From positions 1 through 45,697 of the forward strand of contig SKGM01000019.1 in NCBI GenBank assembly GCA_007117455.1: a stretch of 45,697 bases of DNA, given 5' to 3'. The position numbers were made by a program, and so were the translations under genes. Under the pieces are notes generated by a model. The model did not search any database and was not told the origin of the DNA. It was given only the letters and a program-made list of their open reading frames with translations. This document shows, piece by piece, positions 1 to 6,820 of this stretch. How positions within the stretch are numbered: position 1 is the first letter of the stretch; each line of letters begins with the position of its first letter. Source of the DNA: Candidatus Methanomethylophilaceae archaeon. Its GTDB lineage: Archaea > Thermoplasmatota > Thermoplasmata > Methanomassiliicoccales > Methanomethylophilaceae.

Positions 1-185
1 AAATATATGAAGCCGTAGAGGAACACTTTGTTGCCGAAATTTTTGGTCCGGATATCCCTAGCGGTTTGAAACAGATCGGACATCTGCTTTGGATCATCCA
101 CAGAAAGCAGCTTCACAATCTCATCGTAGTCAGGCGACTCCCCTTCGAGGGAGCGAGTGAGGATCTCATCCACCGAGTCTATCAT
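1..185 (-). CDS. pylB: Methylornithine synthase PylB, 5' part (runs off window start)
   Basis: Only the first 61 codons are present; the gene continues past position 1. PylB is a radical SAM enzyme that rearranges lysine to 3-methylornithine, the first step of pyrrolysine synthesis. The visible N-terminus begins MIDSVDEILTRSLEG and ends near NKVFLYGFIY, which resembles the PylB N-terminus just before its radical SAM cysteine motif (the motif itself lies outside the window). The start ATG at 183-185 lies 11 bases after the pylS stop, which fits co-transcription as pylT-pylS-pylB. Identification rests on this short stretch plus gene order. Confidence 0.8.
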   Translation of the reverse strand, partial: MIDSVDEILTRSLEGESPDYDEIVKLLSVDDPKQMSDLFQTARDIRTKNFGNKVFLYGFIY

Positions 186-196
186 GGGATGGCTCC

Positions 197-1024
197 TCAT
201 ATGTCGATCCTGATGCCGTTCTGATACACCAGATTCCTGCCTACTCTCCGTACGCTGTCCTTTCTCCCTTTCAACATCAGGAGCCTTTCCAATCCGAACC
301 CGACGCCACACCAAGGCTCCTCAATGCCATGGCTGGCATCCAGTTCATGCGGTCCAGTTGCAGCTGAAGCCACCTCTTGGCCCTCGATCTCCACATCAAT
401 CGTTGATTTGTAGACGTCTGATTCACATTCACTCAATTCATAATCCAGGCCGATGCAATCCATTATTCTGGAGATCAGATCTTTGATCTCTGACGAAGGG
501 TCGCCATCCGGCCCCAGGACGACTGCGTTCAACATAGTGAACTCTGCCATATGGGAGCCGCTCCTGCTCTCCTTTCTATAGCATGGACCGATCTCAAATA
601 ATTTGACAGGGCCCCTAAGGGTACGGCGCATATGTGCCATAACGGTATAGAGGTTCGGGGCCAGCATGGGGCGCATGCACCTCTTATCATCTATGTGGAA
701 CACCTGTTTGAAAAGCGGATGCTCCTGACCTATGCCCATTTTATCCAAAGCATTTGTCGATATTATCGTGGGAGTCTTCACTTCTATGAATCCTGATTCA
801 ACCAGCAGTGAAGCAAGGTCAGCCTCCATCGCTGAGAGTATATGTCTGCTGGGTGCAGTGGCCATATCCCTGATCGCCCCTTGGATGGCTTTTGTGCTCA
901 TATTGATACAGTGCTGGAATGTGGTCTGCCTGCGGTTCCGCGAATCAAAGTGAATCCCAGTCTCGCGGATTCCAAGTTCCCGCAACCTCTGTACCTGTGC
1001 GGGGGTGTAGGTTAGAGGCGCCAT
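197..1024 (-). CDS. pylS: Pyrrolysyl-tRNA synthetase, delta-N type
   Basis: Class II aminoacyl-tRNA synthetase that charges tRNA-Pyl with pyrrolysine. The 275-residue protein is only the catalytic domain. It lacks the separate N-terminal tRNA-binding domain of Methanosarcina PylS and has the length of the Methanomassiliicoccales form. Visible motifs include the motif 2 stretch FEIGPCYRKES, the active-site segment EFTMLNAVV and the C-terminal motif 3 GVGFGLERLL. A longer reading begins at a GTG (1031-1033), but that GTG is part of a strong ribosome-binding site GGGAGGTG, and the ATG at 1022-1024 follows it at normal spacing, so I place the start there. It sits 24 bases downstream of pylT and 11 bases upstream of pylB. 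No pylSn gene is seen in the window. Confidence 0.95.
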   Translation of the reverse strand: MAPLTYTPAQVQRLRELGIRETGIHFDSRNRRQTTFQHCINMSTKAIQGAIRDMATAPSRHILSAMEADLASLLVESGFIEVKTPTIISTNALDKMGIGQEHPLFKQVFHIDDKRCMRPMLAPNLYTVMAHMRRTLRGPVKLFEIGPCYRKESRSGSHMAEFTMLNAVVLGPDGDPSSEIKDLISRIMDCIGLDYELSECESDVYKSTIDVEIEGQEVASAATGPHELDASHGIEEPWCGVGFGLERLLMLKGRKDSVRRVGRNLVYQNGIRIDI

Positions 1025-1048
1025 ACTATGCACCTCCCATTATGTTGT

Positions 1049-1118
1049 TGGCGAGGGGCCCGGGAATTGAACCCGGCTGCTTTGGCTGTAGAGGCCTAGC
1101 GATCCCAGATCGCCCCCC
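1049..1118 (-). tRNA. pylT: tRNA-Pyl (anticodon CTA), amber suppressor
   Basis: The reverse strand folds into a 70-base tRNA with encoded CCA. The acceptor is GGGGGGC paired with GCCCCTC (one G-U pair), with G as discriminator. The D-arm is GATC-TGG-GATC with only a 3-base loop, and no base separates it from the acceptor or anticodon stems. The anticodon loop is CTCTACA with CTA at 1089-1091. The anticodon stem is broken into 3+3 pairs by a 1x2 internal loop (A1097 opposite A1082-A1083). The variable region is 2 bases and the T-arm is CCGGG-TTCAATT-CCCGG. Small D-loop, missing linkers and a split anticodon stem match what is known of Methanomassiliicoccales tRNA-Pyl. C at position 37 differs from the A usual in tRNA-Pyl. 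Confidence 0.93.
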
Positions 1119-1733
1119 ATCTGTATGATCTGCGATATCAGACGCGTTATTGACCCCATAGGGCCATGGTTTCGTTAGTGCCATTTTAGGAACTTGATAA
1201 ACACCAATCAAAACCATCGGATCAATCCTCTTTCGATTCAGCTATATCGCTCTAAAGATTTTCTTATGTTTATAAAATCCAATACTTTCATCACAATAGC
1301 AATTGAAAATATTGTGAAAACATTCGTTCTGTTTTTCTTCAGAATGACTGATGTCATTGCAAAGCCCCGGAACAACGGGATCTTCTTTCCTTGATGTTAC
1401 AGGGTCAAACATGTTATCAATTTTTAGTACTTAGATAATTGGTATATAAAGATAATTGTTTAGTAAACGCTCTTAAGTAAATATATATTTAAACTTTATT
1501 GTTAGGTCCAATCCGTTGATAATTATGATATATAATATTAAGTGTTCAATCAATGGATGATTAATCCATCCAAATACCATTATAAATACATGTTTTGACA
1601 TCAACCGTGAATATTTCCGACTAGTTGGAATTTTCCGGGTTGGATTCACTCCCAAGCCGTAAGCCAGACAATTTTTCTAAGATTTCTGAACACTAAGATC
1701 CGGTTATTGTTACAGATTCATCTCACCGATGGT

Positions 1734-1755
1734 GTTGGATGAATCGGCATCCAAC
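1734..1755. promoter_or_regulatory. Perfect dyad upstream of the mtmC TATA box
   Basis: GTTGGATG and CATCCAAC form a perfect 8-base inverted repeat around a 6-base centre. It ends 17 bases before the TATA-like run at 1773-1782, the usual position of an archaeal activator site. Related half-sites occur further upstream (GTTGGAA 1624-1630, GTTGGATT 1639-1646, CATCCAAA 1567-1574). The dyad and half-sites are seen directly; binding by a regulator is inferred. Confidence 0.5.
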
Positions 1756-1765
1756 CAAAACCTTC

Positions 1766-1782
1766 GCTCGACAAATATATAT
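1766..1782 (+). promoter_or_regulatory. BRE/TATA promoter of mtmCB
   Basis: The sequence CGACAAATATATAT gives a purine-rich BRE-like stretch directly followed by a TATA box (AAATATATAT, 1773-1782). Transcription would begin about 25 bases downstream, near 1801-1806, leaving a leader of about 180 bases before mtmC. A second, weaker TATA-like run at 1917-1926 is an alternative that would give a much shorter leader. Confidence 0.5.
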
Positions 1783-1812
1783 CACACTATGGTAATTACA
1801 AATGCACATGTA

Positions 1813-1866
1813 GGAGACAGAGTCGTTGGACAAATACGACCATGGGAGGTCGAGTCCCTGTCTTAG
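1813..1866 (+). promoter_or_regulatory. Predicted structured RNA in the mtmC leader (three-way junction)
   Basis: The bases fold by eye into a closing stem AGACA (1815-1819) with TGTCT (1859-1863), enclosing two hairpins: GTCGT (1822-1826) with ACGAC (1836-1840), and GGGA (1844-1847) with TCCC (1855-1858) around GGTCGAG. It lies 10-15 bases after the predicted start site, so it would be at the 5' end of the mtmCB mRNA. The last arm resembles a tRNA T-arm but there is no D-arm or acceptor end. It may be a leader regulatory element, a small RNA or a tRNA relic. Confidence 0.4.
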
Positions 1867-1935
1867 TTCATTTAGTGTAAACTTTAATCCATCATAATTA
1901 AATATCATTATCCTCAGTATATTTTTCAGCGTCTC

Positions 1936-1964
1936 CCAAAGCCCTCTGCAACAGTCGGCTTTGG
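1936..1964 (+). promoter_or_regulatory. 8-bp hairpin just before the mtmC ribosome-binding site
   Basis: CCAAAGCC (1936-1943) pairs perfectly with GGCTTTGG (1957-1964) across a 13-base loop. The ribosome-binding site GGAGG begins about 8 bases later and the ATG is at 1984. The 5' flank (CTCCCAA) could alternatively pair imperfectly with the TTGGAGG that contains the ribosome-binding site, so the element could switch translation on and off. The stem is seen; the switching role is inferred. Confidence 0.45.
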
Positions 1965-1983
1965 TGCGCTTGGAGGATAGTAG

Positions 1984-2622
1984 ATGAGTAAAGAACAGAT
2001 ATTTGCGGACCTACGGAAGTCTATCGAGACATGGGACGTAGATCTGGCCGAGGTCGCCACAAAAGCGGCGATCGAAGCTGGGATCCCAGCGGCCGAGATA
2101 GTTGACAGTGGTCTGGCAAAAGGGATGGAAGTGATCGGGGACAGATTCGATAAGGCGGAGATATTCCTGCCTCATGTCCTCGGTGCATCCAAAGCCATGG
2201 AGAAGGCTTTGGAGATACTCGCCCCCACCCTTTCGTCAGAGGACTCTTCCTATCGGGGCACTGTCATCATGGGCACGGTCCTTGGGGACATCCATGAGAT
2301 AGGCAAGAACGTATGCTGTGCGATGCTAAGGGGGGCAGGATACAAGGTATTCGACCTCGGACCAGACACTTCTGTGGAGGATTTCTTGGAATCCGTCGAG
2401 AAGGAGAAGGCCGATGTGGTAGGAGGCTCCGCCCTAATGACCACCACCCTGATGGTCCAGAAGGACCTTGTTGATGCAGTAAAGGAGGAGAACGTAGCCG
2501 TCAAGACCATCTTCGGAGGAGCTCCATGCACTCAGGAATGGGTTGACGAGATTGGCGGGGACGGTTATTCAGAGAATGCAGCTGAATGTGTCCAATTGGT
2601 CAATAGGTTGCTAGGAAAGTGA
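1984..2622 (+). CDS. mtmC: Monomethylamine corrinoid protein
   Basis: Small cobalamin-binding protein that takes the methyl group from monomethylamine via MtmB and passes it to a coenzyme M methyltransferase (MtbA, not in this window). The N-terminal half (about residues 1-85) is the helical methionine-synthase-type cap domain; the C-terminal half is the Rossmann-like B12 domain. The motif GDIHEIG places the cobalt-ligand histidine at residue 104, and GGAPCTQEW lies in the later B12-binding part. Length 212 residues is normal for the family. A strong ribosome-binding site GGAGG precedes the ATG. It overlaps or abuts mtmB. Assignment to the monomethylamine branch rests on the adjacent mtmB, since MtbC and MttC are close paralogues. 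Confidence 0.9.
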   Translation: MSKEQIFADLRKSIETWDVDLAEVATKAAIEAGIPAAEIVDSGLAKGMEVIGDRFDKAEIFLPHVLGASKAMEKALEILAPTLSSEDSSYRGTVIMGTVLGDIHEIGKNVCCAMLRGAGYKVFDLGPDTSVEDFLESVEKEKADVVGGSALMTTTLMVQKDLVDAVKEENVAVKTIFGGAPCTQEWVDEIGGDGYSENAAECVQLVNRLLGK

Positions 2623-2627
2623 TAGAT

Positions 2628-4013
2628 ATGGCAGCACAGAGACCTATGAGCGTTTGCGACGTCTATGATAGATTCCTGAAAGGGGATAAGATGTCGGAGA
2701 GCGACTGGGATTACAAGATAATCCCGATGAACGCGGCAGAACTGAAAGCAAAATACAAACTCGACTTCGGTAGGAACATAGTGCCTGAGGACAAGGAGAT
2801 GGCAGACAGGCTCTTCCAGGCAGGAATGGAGATGCTGGTCAAGACCGGTTTCTACAACTGCGACATGAAGAGGGTCGCCAAGTTCACTGAAGAAGAGATA
2901 TGGGAAGGAATCAAGAGCACACCCACCAGCCTTGTACTCGGAGAGTACCGGGATGCGGTGAAATTCGAGCCCCGTAAGGGCAACTCGTCGAAAAAACCAG
3001 TCATACAGGGCGGACCGACAGGTGCGCCCGTCTCCGAAGATGTTTTCGTGCAAGTGATGCAGAGCTATGCCCAAGAGGCCATAGTCGACACGCTTGTCAA
3101 CGGTGTCATGTCCACCATAGAGGGCAGACCTGCCACCACCAACACTCCCTGGGAGATCAAGGCGACTATGGCTGAGCTCCGTGCTCTGAAAGAGGCGAGG
3201 GTCCGTGCCAACAGGCCTTACATGGCCATATAGGGACCTGAGACGCCGCTATCCGTAGCGGGACGTCTCGCAGCTGACCTGGTCCATTCCGGCATGAGGC
3301 CATGCGACTCCCACGAGTGTTCCCAGCTCAATGAGCTAAAACTCGACGGGGCTGCACTGAACATGCTGGCTGGCTGGACCGCCAACGGCAACACCATAAT
3401 GATGGAGCAGATGCCGATCTTCGGAGGATACTGCGGAGGCGTGGAGGAGACCGCGATCTGCGACACAGCCACGCACATAGCATCCTTCGCCTTCCTGAGC
3501 GCCAACTACCACCTGGACGGACCTATTCACATCAGGTGGGGGAACACAACGGCGAGAGAGACCATGCAGATAGCCGCACACACTGCGGCTGCGATGGACC
3601 AGAACACAGACCTCCTGATCGCAAACCAGTACTATCCAGTAGCTGGTCCGTGCACTGAGATGTGTCTTCTGGAAACTGCGGCCCAGGCGATGTCCGACAC
3701 CGCATCAGGAAGGGAACTCCTCTCCGGGTCTGCTGCCGCCAAAGGTGTCGCGATGGATAAGACCACAGGCATGGAGGCACGCATAATGGGAGAGGCTGCG
3801 AAAGCCACTGCTGGGATGGCCATCGAAGAGGTCAACCCCATCATAGAGGCCCTTGTGAGCGGCTATGAGCCCCATTATGCCAAGGCACCATCGGGCAAGC
3901 GCTTCCAAGAGTGCTATGATGTCCTTAGTGTCAAGCCCAAAGAGGAGTACCTGACACTGTATGACGGAGTCGTTCAGAAGTTGAGGGACCTCGGCCTGGA
4001 CATCAAGAACTGA
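2628..4013 (+). CDS. mtmB: Monomethylamine methyltransferase with in-frame amber (pyrrolysine) codon
   Basis: Transfers the methyl group of monomethylamine to MtmC. The reading frame is interrupted by a single TAG at 3231-3233, read as pyrrolysine at residue 202, the position known in Methanosarcina barkeri MtmB. Both halves match the family: QGGPTGAPVSEDVF before the codon, and GPETPLS, MPIFGGY, LDGPIHIRWGN and GPCTEMCLLE after it. The full length of 461 residues ends at TGA. An RNA hairpin directly follows the amber codon (separate entry). ATG 2628 follows a purine-rich AGGAAAG; a GTG at 2619 overlapping the mtmC stop is a possible alternative. A gene caller ignoring Pyl would split this into two false ORFs (ends at 3233, restart near 3294). 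Confidence 0.96.
3240..3269 (+). promoter_or_regulatory. PYLIS-like hairpin after the mtmB amber codon
   Basis: Starting 6 bases after the TAG, GAGACG+CCGCTA pairs with TAGCGG+CGTCTC around a TCCG loop. This gives 12 base pairs with one 2-base bulge (3262-3263). It is within the coding sequence. A stem-loop at this site (PYLIS) has been described for Methanosarcina mtmB; its importance for amber read-through is debated in the literature. Confidence 0.7.
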
Positions 4014-4015
4014 AC

Positions 4016-4045
4016 AAAACCCCCTTTCATTTTTTTATTATTTTA
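4016..4045 (+). terminator. C-rich/T-run terminator after mtmB
   Basis: AAAACCCCCTTTC is followed by a run of seven T and further T-rich sequence, with no hairpin needed. It begins 3 bases after the mtmB stop. Similar elements follow three other genes in the window. Confidence 0.6.
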
Positions 4046-4256
4046 TCAGGGACCGGAAACAATACCTGGCATAAATCCAATCGTGATGGTGACTGAAATC
4101 ACTAACATTGACAGTGTGCAATCTGCTTTCCCACCAATTCCATGGGTTGCGAGAATGTATTAAATATCCTTGAACAGGCTAAAACCATCATATTGCGGGG
4201 CCATTCAGTTCAGGACGCATCCCGTTCGATGGGCCCCAAGATGGGAGGTGAGTGTA

Positions 4257-4892
4257 TTGGAGTACGGTCTTTACGTGATCACGGACCAGATAGCGGCCAC
4301 GGGCAGAAGCCATGCCCACATAGCCCAGAAATGCATGAAGAACGGTGCTGATGTTCTGCAGCTCAGGGATAAGACCCTCAGCAAGGAGGAGCTTTTGACT
4401 GCCGCCAAGGAGGTACATGACATCACTGCAGGCAGCAGGATGGCCCTGATAGTCTGTGACGACCTTGAAGCAGCTCTCAGCTCGGGTGCGGAGGGCCTTC
4501 ATATCTATGAGTCCGATCTCGATGTGTCCGAGGTCAGGTCCAAGTGTCCGGACGGGTTCGTTATCGGGGTGTCGGTGAGTGACCTCGACAGCGCCGTGGA
4601 GGCAGAGGATAAGGGGGCTGACTACATCATATGGGGTCCGTTGTTCCCAAGTTACCTGGAGGACCTTGGGGAGCTGAAGGAGCTCGAAGAGCTTAGAAGC
4701 CTCCGGGAGGCGGTGTCCATACCCATCGTCGCGATCGGTGGCATCAAACTGTTCAACGTCTCCGAGACTCTAGCCGCCGGCGCCGACGGCGTGGCGGTTA
4801 AGACCGGGGCCCTACATCAGCGTGACATAGGTGAGGCCGTGGACCTTTTGGCCAAAGCGGTTTCCTCCCAGAAGAGAACTGGTGGACACTGA
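4257..4892 (+). CDS. thiE: Thiamine-phosphate synthase family protein (ThiE/TenI-like)
   Basis: TIM-barrel protein that, if a true ThiE, joins the thiazole and pyrimidine phosphates to make thiamine phosphate. Motifs seen in order: YGLYVITD, DVLQLRDK, an aspartate-rich strand VCDDLEAAL, IGVSV, GADYIIWGPLFPS, IPIVAIGGI, GADGVAVKTG. It is divergent where ThiE normally has an HLGQxDL stretch: here it reads GLHIYESDL. TenI (thiazole tautomerase) is the main alternative. A TTG start at 4257 is chosen because a strong ribosome-binding site GGGAGGTG ends 6 bases upstream; longer readings lack a ribosome-binding site. Length is 211 residues, normal for the family. It stands alone with no other thiamine gene nearby, and I saw no TPP riboswitch upstream. 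Confidence 0.75.
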   Translation: MEYGLYVITDQIAATGRSHAHIAQKCMKNGADVLQLRDKTLSKEELLTAAKEVHDITAGSRMALIVCDDLEAALSSGAEGLHIYESDLDVSEVRSKCPDGFVIGVSVSDLDSAVEAEDKGADYIIWGPLFPSYLEDLGELKELEELRSLREAVSIPIVAIGGIKLFNVSETLAAGADGVAVKTGALHQRDIGEAVDLLAKAVSSQKRTGGH

Positions 4893-4964
4893 CGCGTCAA
4901 TAAGTCTCCATCCTGGCGATGGTGTCGCTCTAGTTCCGTGGGACTTCCCGTTGGAGGTCTGGCC

Positions 4965-5588
4965 TCAGGCCCGAGTTATGGCTCCTATCAGCTGACTTAC
5001 AGAGACCAAGGCCTCATCCTCATCCTTACCCACACGGTCAGCGAATGCCTCTATCTTGGTACGGTACAGGGCATATTCAGCCTCTGAAAGGCCATCCTTC
5101 TTCTCATCCAGCTTAACCATGGCGAAGTTCAGGGATTTTCCCAGTGGGGAGTCACCATATCCTTTGGCGGCCTTCTTCCCTCCCTTTTTGGATTTGGCGC
5201 CTTTTCCCTTTTTCGCTGCTGGAACTTTCTTGGCTTCCTTCCCCTTCTCCGAAACATCGGATTCAGTCTTTTCGGCGACAGGTTCTTGAGTCACCGGCTC
5301 AGGTTCAATATCCTCATCTATAACAGGTTCCGTGGCCTCTTCGATTATGGGTTCAGAAACAGGGGCCTCCTCGATCACCGGTTCGGGAGTATCCTCAATC
5401 GTAGGTTCTGGACTTTCTTCGACCGCTGGCTCGGACACAGGGGCCTCCTCGATGACCGGTTCGGGAGCCTCCTCCGCCACCGGCTCGTAGACATCATCCA
5501 CGATGGGATCCGGGAGCGGACCCTCTTCCACTTTTCCCTTACCTTTCAACCCAGCAAGGGCAGATTTGATTTTTTGCAGCAACGACAC
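4965..5588 (-). CDS. Hypothetical protein with acidic Pro/Glu repeats and Lys-rich segment
   Basis: I do not recognise a family. The protein has four parts: a short basic helix (LLQKIKSALAGLKGKGK), about 75 residues of Pro/Glu/Val repeats (EEAPVSEP occurs twice, PEPVIEE-type units several times), a very basic Lys/Ala/Gly stretch, and a C-terminal helical region of about 60 residues (from about GYGDSPLGKSLNF). No signal peptide or membrane segment is visible, so it is probably cytoplasmic. The start is uncertain: GTG at 5588 sits 5 bases after a GGTGA element, while GTG at 5597 gives 3 more residues (210 total). The repeats are also nearly identical at DNA level, suggesting recent expansion. 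Charge-segregated, low-complexity proteins of this kind may bridge nucleic acids or proteins, but that is speculation. Confidence 0.7.
   Translation of the reverse strand: MSLLQKIKSALAGLKGKGKVEEGPLPDPIVDDVYEPVAEEAPEPVIEEAPVSEPAVEESPEPTIEDTPEPVIEEAPVSEPIIEEATEPVIDEDIEPEPVTQEPVAEKTESDVSEKGKEAKKVPAAKKGKGAKSKKGGKKAAKGYGDSPLGKSLNFAMVKLDEKKDGLSEAEYALYRTKIEAFADRVGKDEDEALVSVSQLIGAITRA
5359..5467. repeat. 31-bp direct repeat inside the Pro/Glu protein gene
   Basis: Two copies of a 31-base unit (5359-5389 and 5437-5467) differ at one base and are 78 bases apart in register. They encode the repeated PEPVIEEAPVS-type block. This is an in-frame coding repeat. Confidence 0.8.
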
Positions 5589-5812
5589 GTCAGTCACCCT
5601 GAGTAAAAAAGAATCATGGTATTATTAATAGGGAACACTAAAACCATCGTTAAGGGTTTGGATAAGGGCCAGGTTTTGAAGTCTTGCATAATTGCATCCC
5701 CGCCCCCCAAACTGAGTATGGGAGGTCATCAGAGCAGTCCTGCATGTAAAGCTCAGCGACTAGAAGGGAAAGCCCAGGCAGAAGGACAGAATCGAATAGC
5801 GGAACATTGACG

Positions 5813-5830
5813 ATATTGGGAAATTATTAT
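5813..5830 (+). promoter_or_regulatory. Candidate promoter of the SDR gene
   Basis: A BRE-like GGGAAA followed by TTATTAT lies about 25-30 bases upstream of a GTG at 5855, which would make a nearly leaderless transcript. The rest of 5598-5812 shows no gene I can support. Confidence 0.35.
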
Positions 5831-5854
5831 CCATCAACAGGGATATGGAATATC

Positions 5855-6778
5855 GTGTCAGCAAACCCCGAACCGGGCATTGTCAAGACGGCCATCGTCA
5901 CCGGGGCAGCAGGAGGTCTGGGCCTAAGGATGTCCGAGCTATTGAGTGCCACAGGCCACCGGGTCATCATGGCGGATGTCGATATCGAGGGATGCCGTGT
6001 GGAAGCAGAGAGGTTATCCGATGATGGAGGTGAGACGGAAGCCCTCTTTCTGGACCTTGCCGACCTGAGGTCGGTGGAGGAATTCGCCTCTCGCTTTGAG
6101 TCGAAGGAACCGGTCTTGCACCTCCTGGTCAACAACGCAGGGGTCATGTGTCCGCCTATGGGAAGGACTGCTCAGGGATATGAGCTGCAATGGGGGGTCA
6201 ACCATCTGGGCCACTTCGCCCTTACCGGCCATCTGCTCAGCACACTTGCCCGGACTCCGGATTCGAGGGTTGTCACACAGACCAGCATCGTACACGACAC
6301 AGCGGACATCAACTTAGATAATCTGGACTCCAGGGTCGATCACGATCCATGGAAGGCCTATAAACAGAGCAAACTAGCGGTTTTACTATTCTCCTTGGAG
6401 CTGCAAAGGAGGCTAGACCATCACCTGCTCGATCATCCTCTGAGTGTGGCCTGCCACCCTGGTCTCGTGGATACAGGCCTTTATAGAAACAGTCGCCTCA
6501 TGCGTCTGTTCTTGAAGCCCTTCATGCACGGATTGGATGCAGGTGCGGCGCCGGCAATGGTTGCTGCCACATGTCAGGACATCCGCGGCGGCGACCTGAT
6601 AGGTCCGGATGGTTGGAGAGGATTCAAAGGCGCTCCCAAGAAATGCGAACCATTGGGCCGGGGCGGGGACCTGACCCTGGCTTCAAAAGTCTGGAATATT
6701 TCCAAGGAGATGACCGGCATAGATATGGATTCTATATTGGAAGATATTTCCGTCATGACTTCTGATCACATTAGATAG
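5855..6778 (+). CDS. Short-chain dehydrogenase/reductase (retinol/protochlorophyllide reductase-like)
   Basis: NAD(P)-dependent oxidoreductase of the classical SDR family; substrate unknown. The cofactor motif TGAAGGLG is near the N-terminus, followed by NNAGVM, the NHLGHF stretch, a catalytic serine region (TQTSIVHDT) and the active-site YKQSK (Tyr-x3-Lys). A conserved HPGLVDTGLYRN loop follows. The C-terminal extension to about 307 residues is typical of retinol-dehydrogenase-like SDRs. The start is uncertain: the frame is open from a TTG at 5807, but GTG 5855 fits a candidate promoter at near-leaderless spacing and places the cofactor motif close to the N-terminus as usual. It ends in TAG, one of five amber-terminated genes here; read-through would add only about 8 residues before TAA. 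Confidence 0.8.
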   Translation: MSANPEPGIVKTAIVTGAAGGLGLRMSELLSATGHRVIMADVDIEGCRVEAERLSDDGGETEALFLDLADLRSVEEFASRFESKEPVLHLLVNNAGVMCPPMGRTAQGYELQWGVNHLGHFALTGHLLSTLARTPDSRVVTQTSIVHDTADINLDNLDSRVDHDPWKAYKQSKLAVLLFSLELQRRLDHHLLDHPLSVACHPGLVDTGLYRNSRLMRLFLKPFMHGLDAGAAPAMVAATCQDIRGGDLIGPDGWRGFKGAPKKCEPLGRGGDLTLASKVWNISKEMTGIDMDSILEDISVMTSDHIR

Positions 6779-6820
6779 TTTTATGTATGCCATTTATTAT
6801 AAAAAAATGGAAGGATTGGG

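Larger units (their letters stand above)
1119..1983. other. 865-base AT-rich control region between pylT and mtmC
   Basis: No convincing gene is seen on either strand; open frames here are short and start in low-complexity AT-rich DNA. It separates the divergent pyl and mtm operons, so it should hold both promoters. It contains several TATA-like runs (near 1442-1450, 1474-1492, 1579-1587, 1773-1782 and 1917-1926), seven TTGGA/TCCAA half-sites between 1507 and 1830, an ATGGAT-N5-ATCCAT inverted repeat at 1553-1569, and the dyad and hairpins listed separately. I could not place the pylT promoter with confidence. Confidence 0.75.

Noticed and set aside
1194-1394. A 66-residue open frame in the pyl-mtm gap
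   Set aside because: It lies in AT-rich low-complexity DNA, has no ribosome-binding site and no recognisable motif.
1813-1866. A second tRNA gene upstream of mtmC
   Set aside because: One arm resembles a T-arm, but there is no D-arm, the closing stem is only 5 pairs, the putative T-loop has extra bases and there is no CCA end.
2619-3233. mtmB as a frameshifted or prematurely stopped pseudogene
   Set aside because: The only interruption is TAG at exactly the known pyrrolysine position, both sides match MtmB in the same frame, and pylT/pylS are next door.
4020-4256. A TPP riboswitch before thiE
   Set aside because: The conserved CUGAGA and ACYUGA boxes are not found in this stretch.
5616-5810. 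A 64-residue open frame between the repeat protein and the SDR
   Set aside because: No domain, membrane segment or ribosome-binding site; it ends where the SDR promoter begins.
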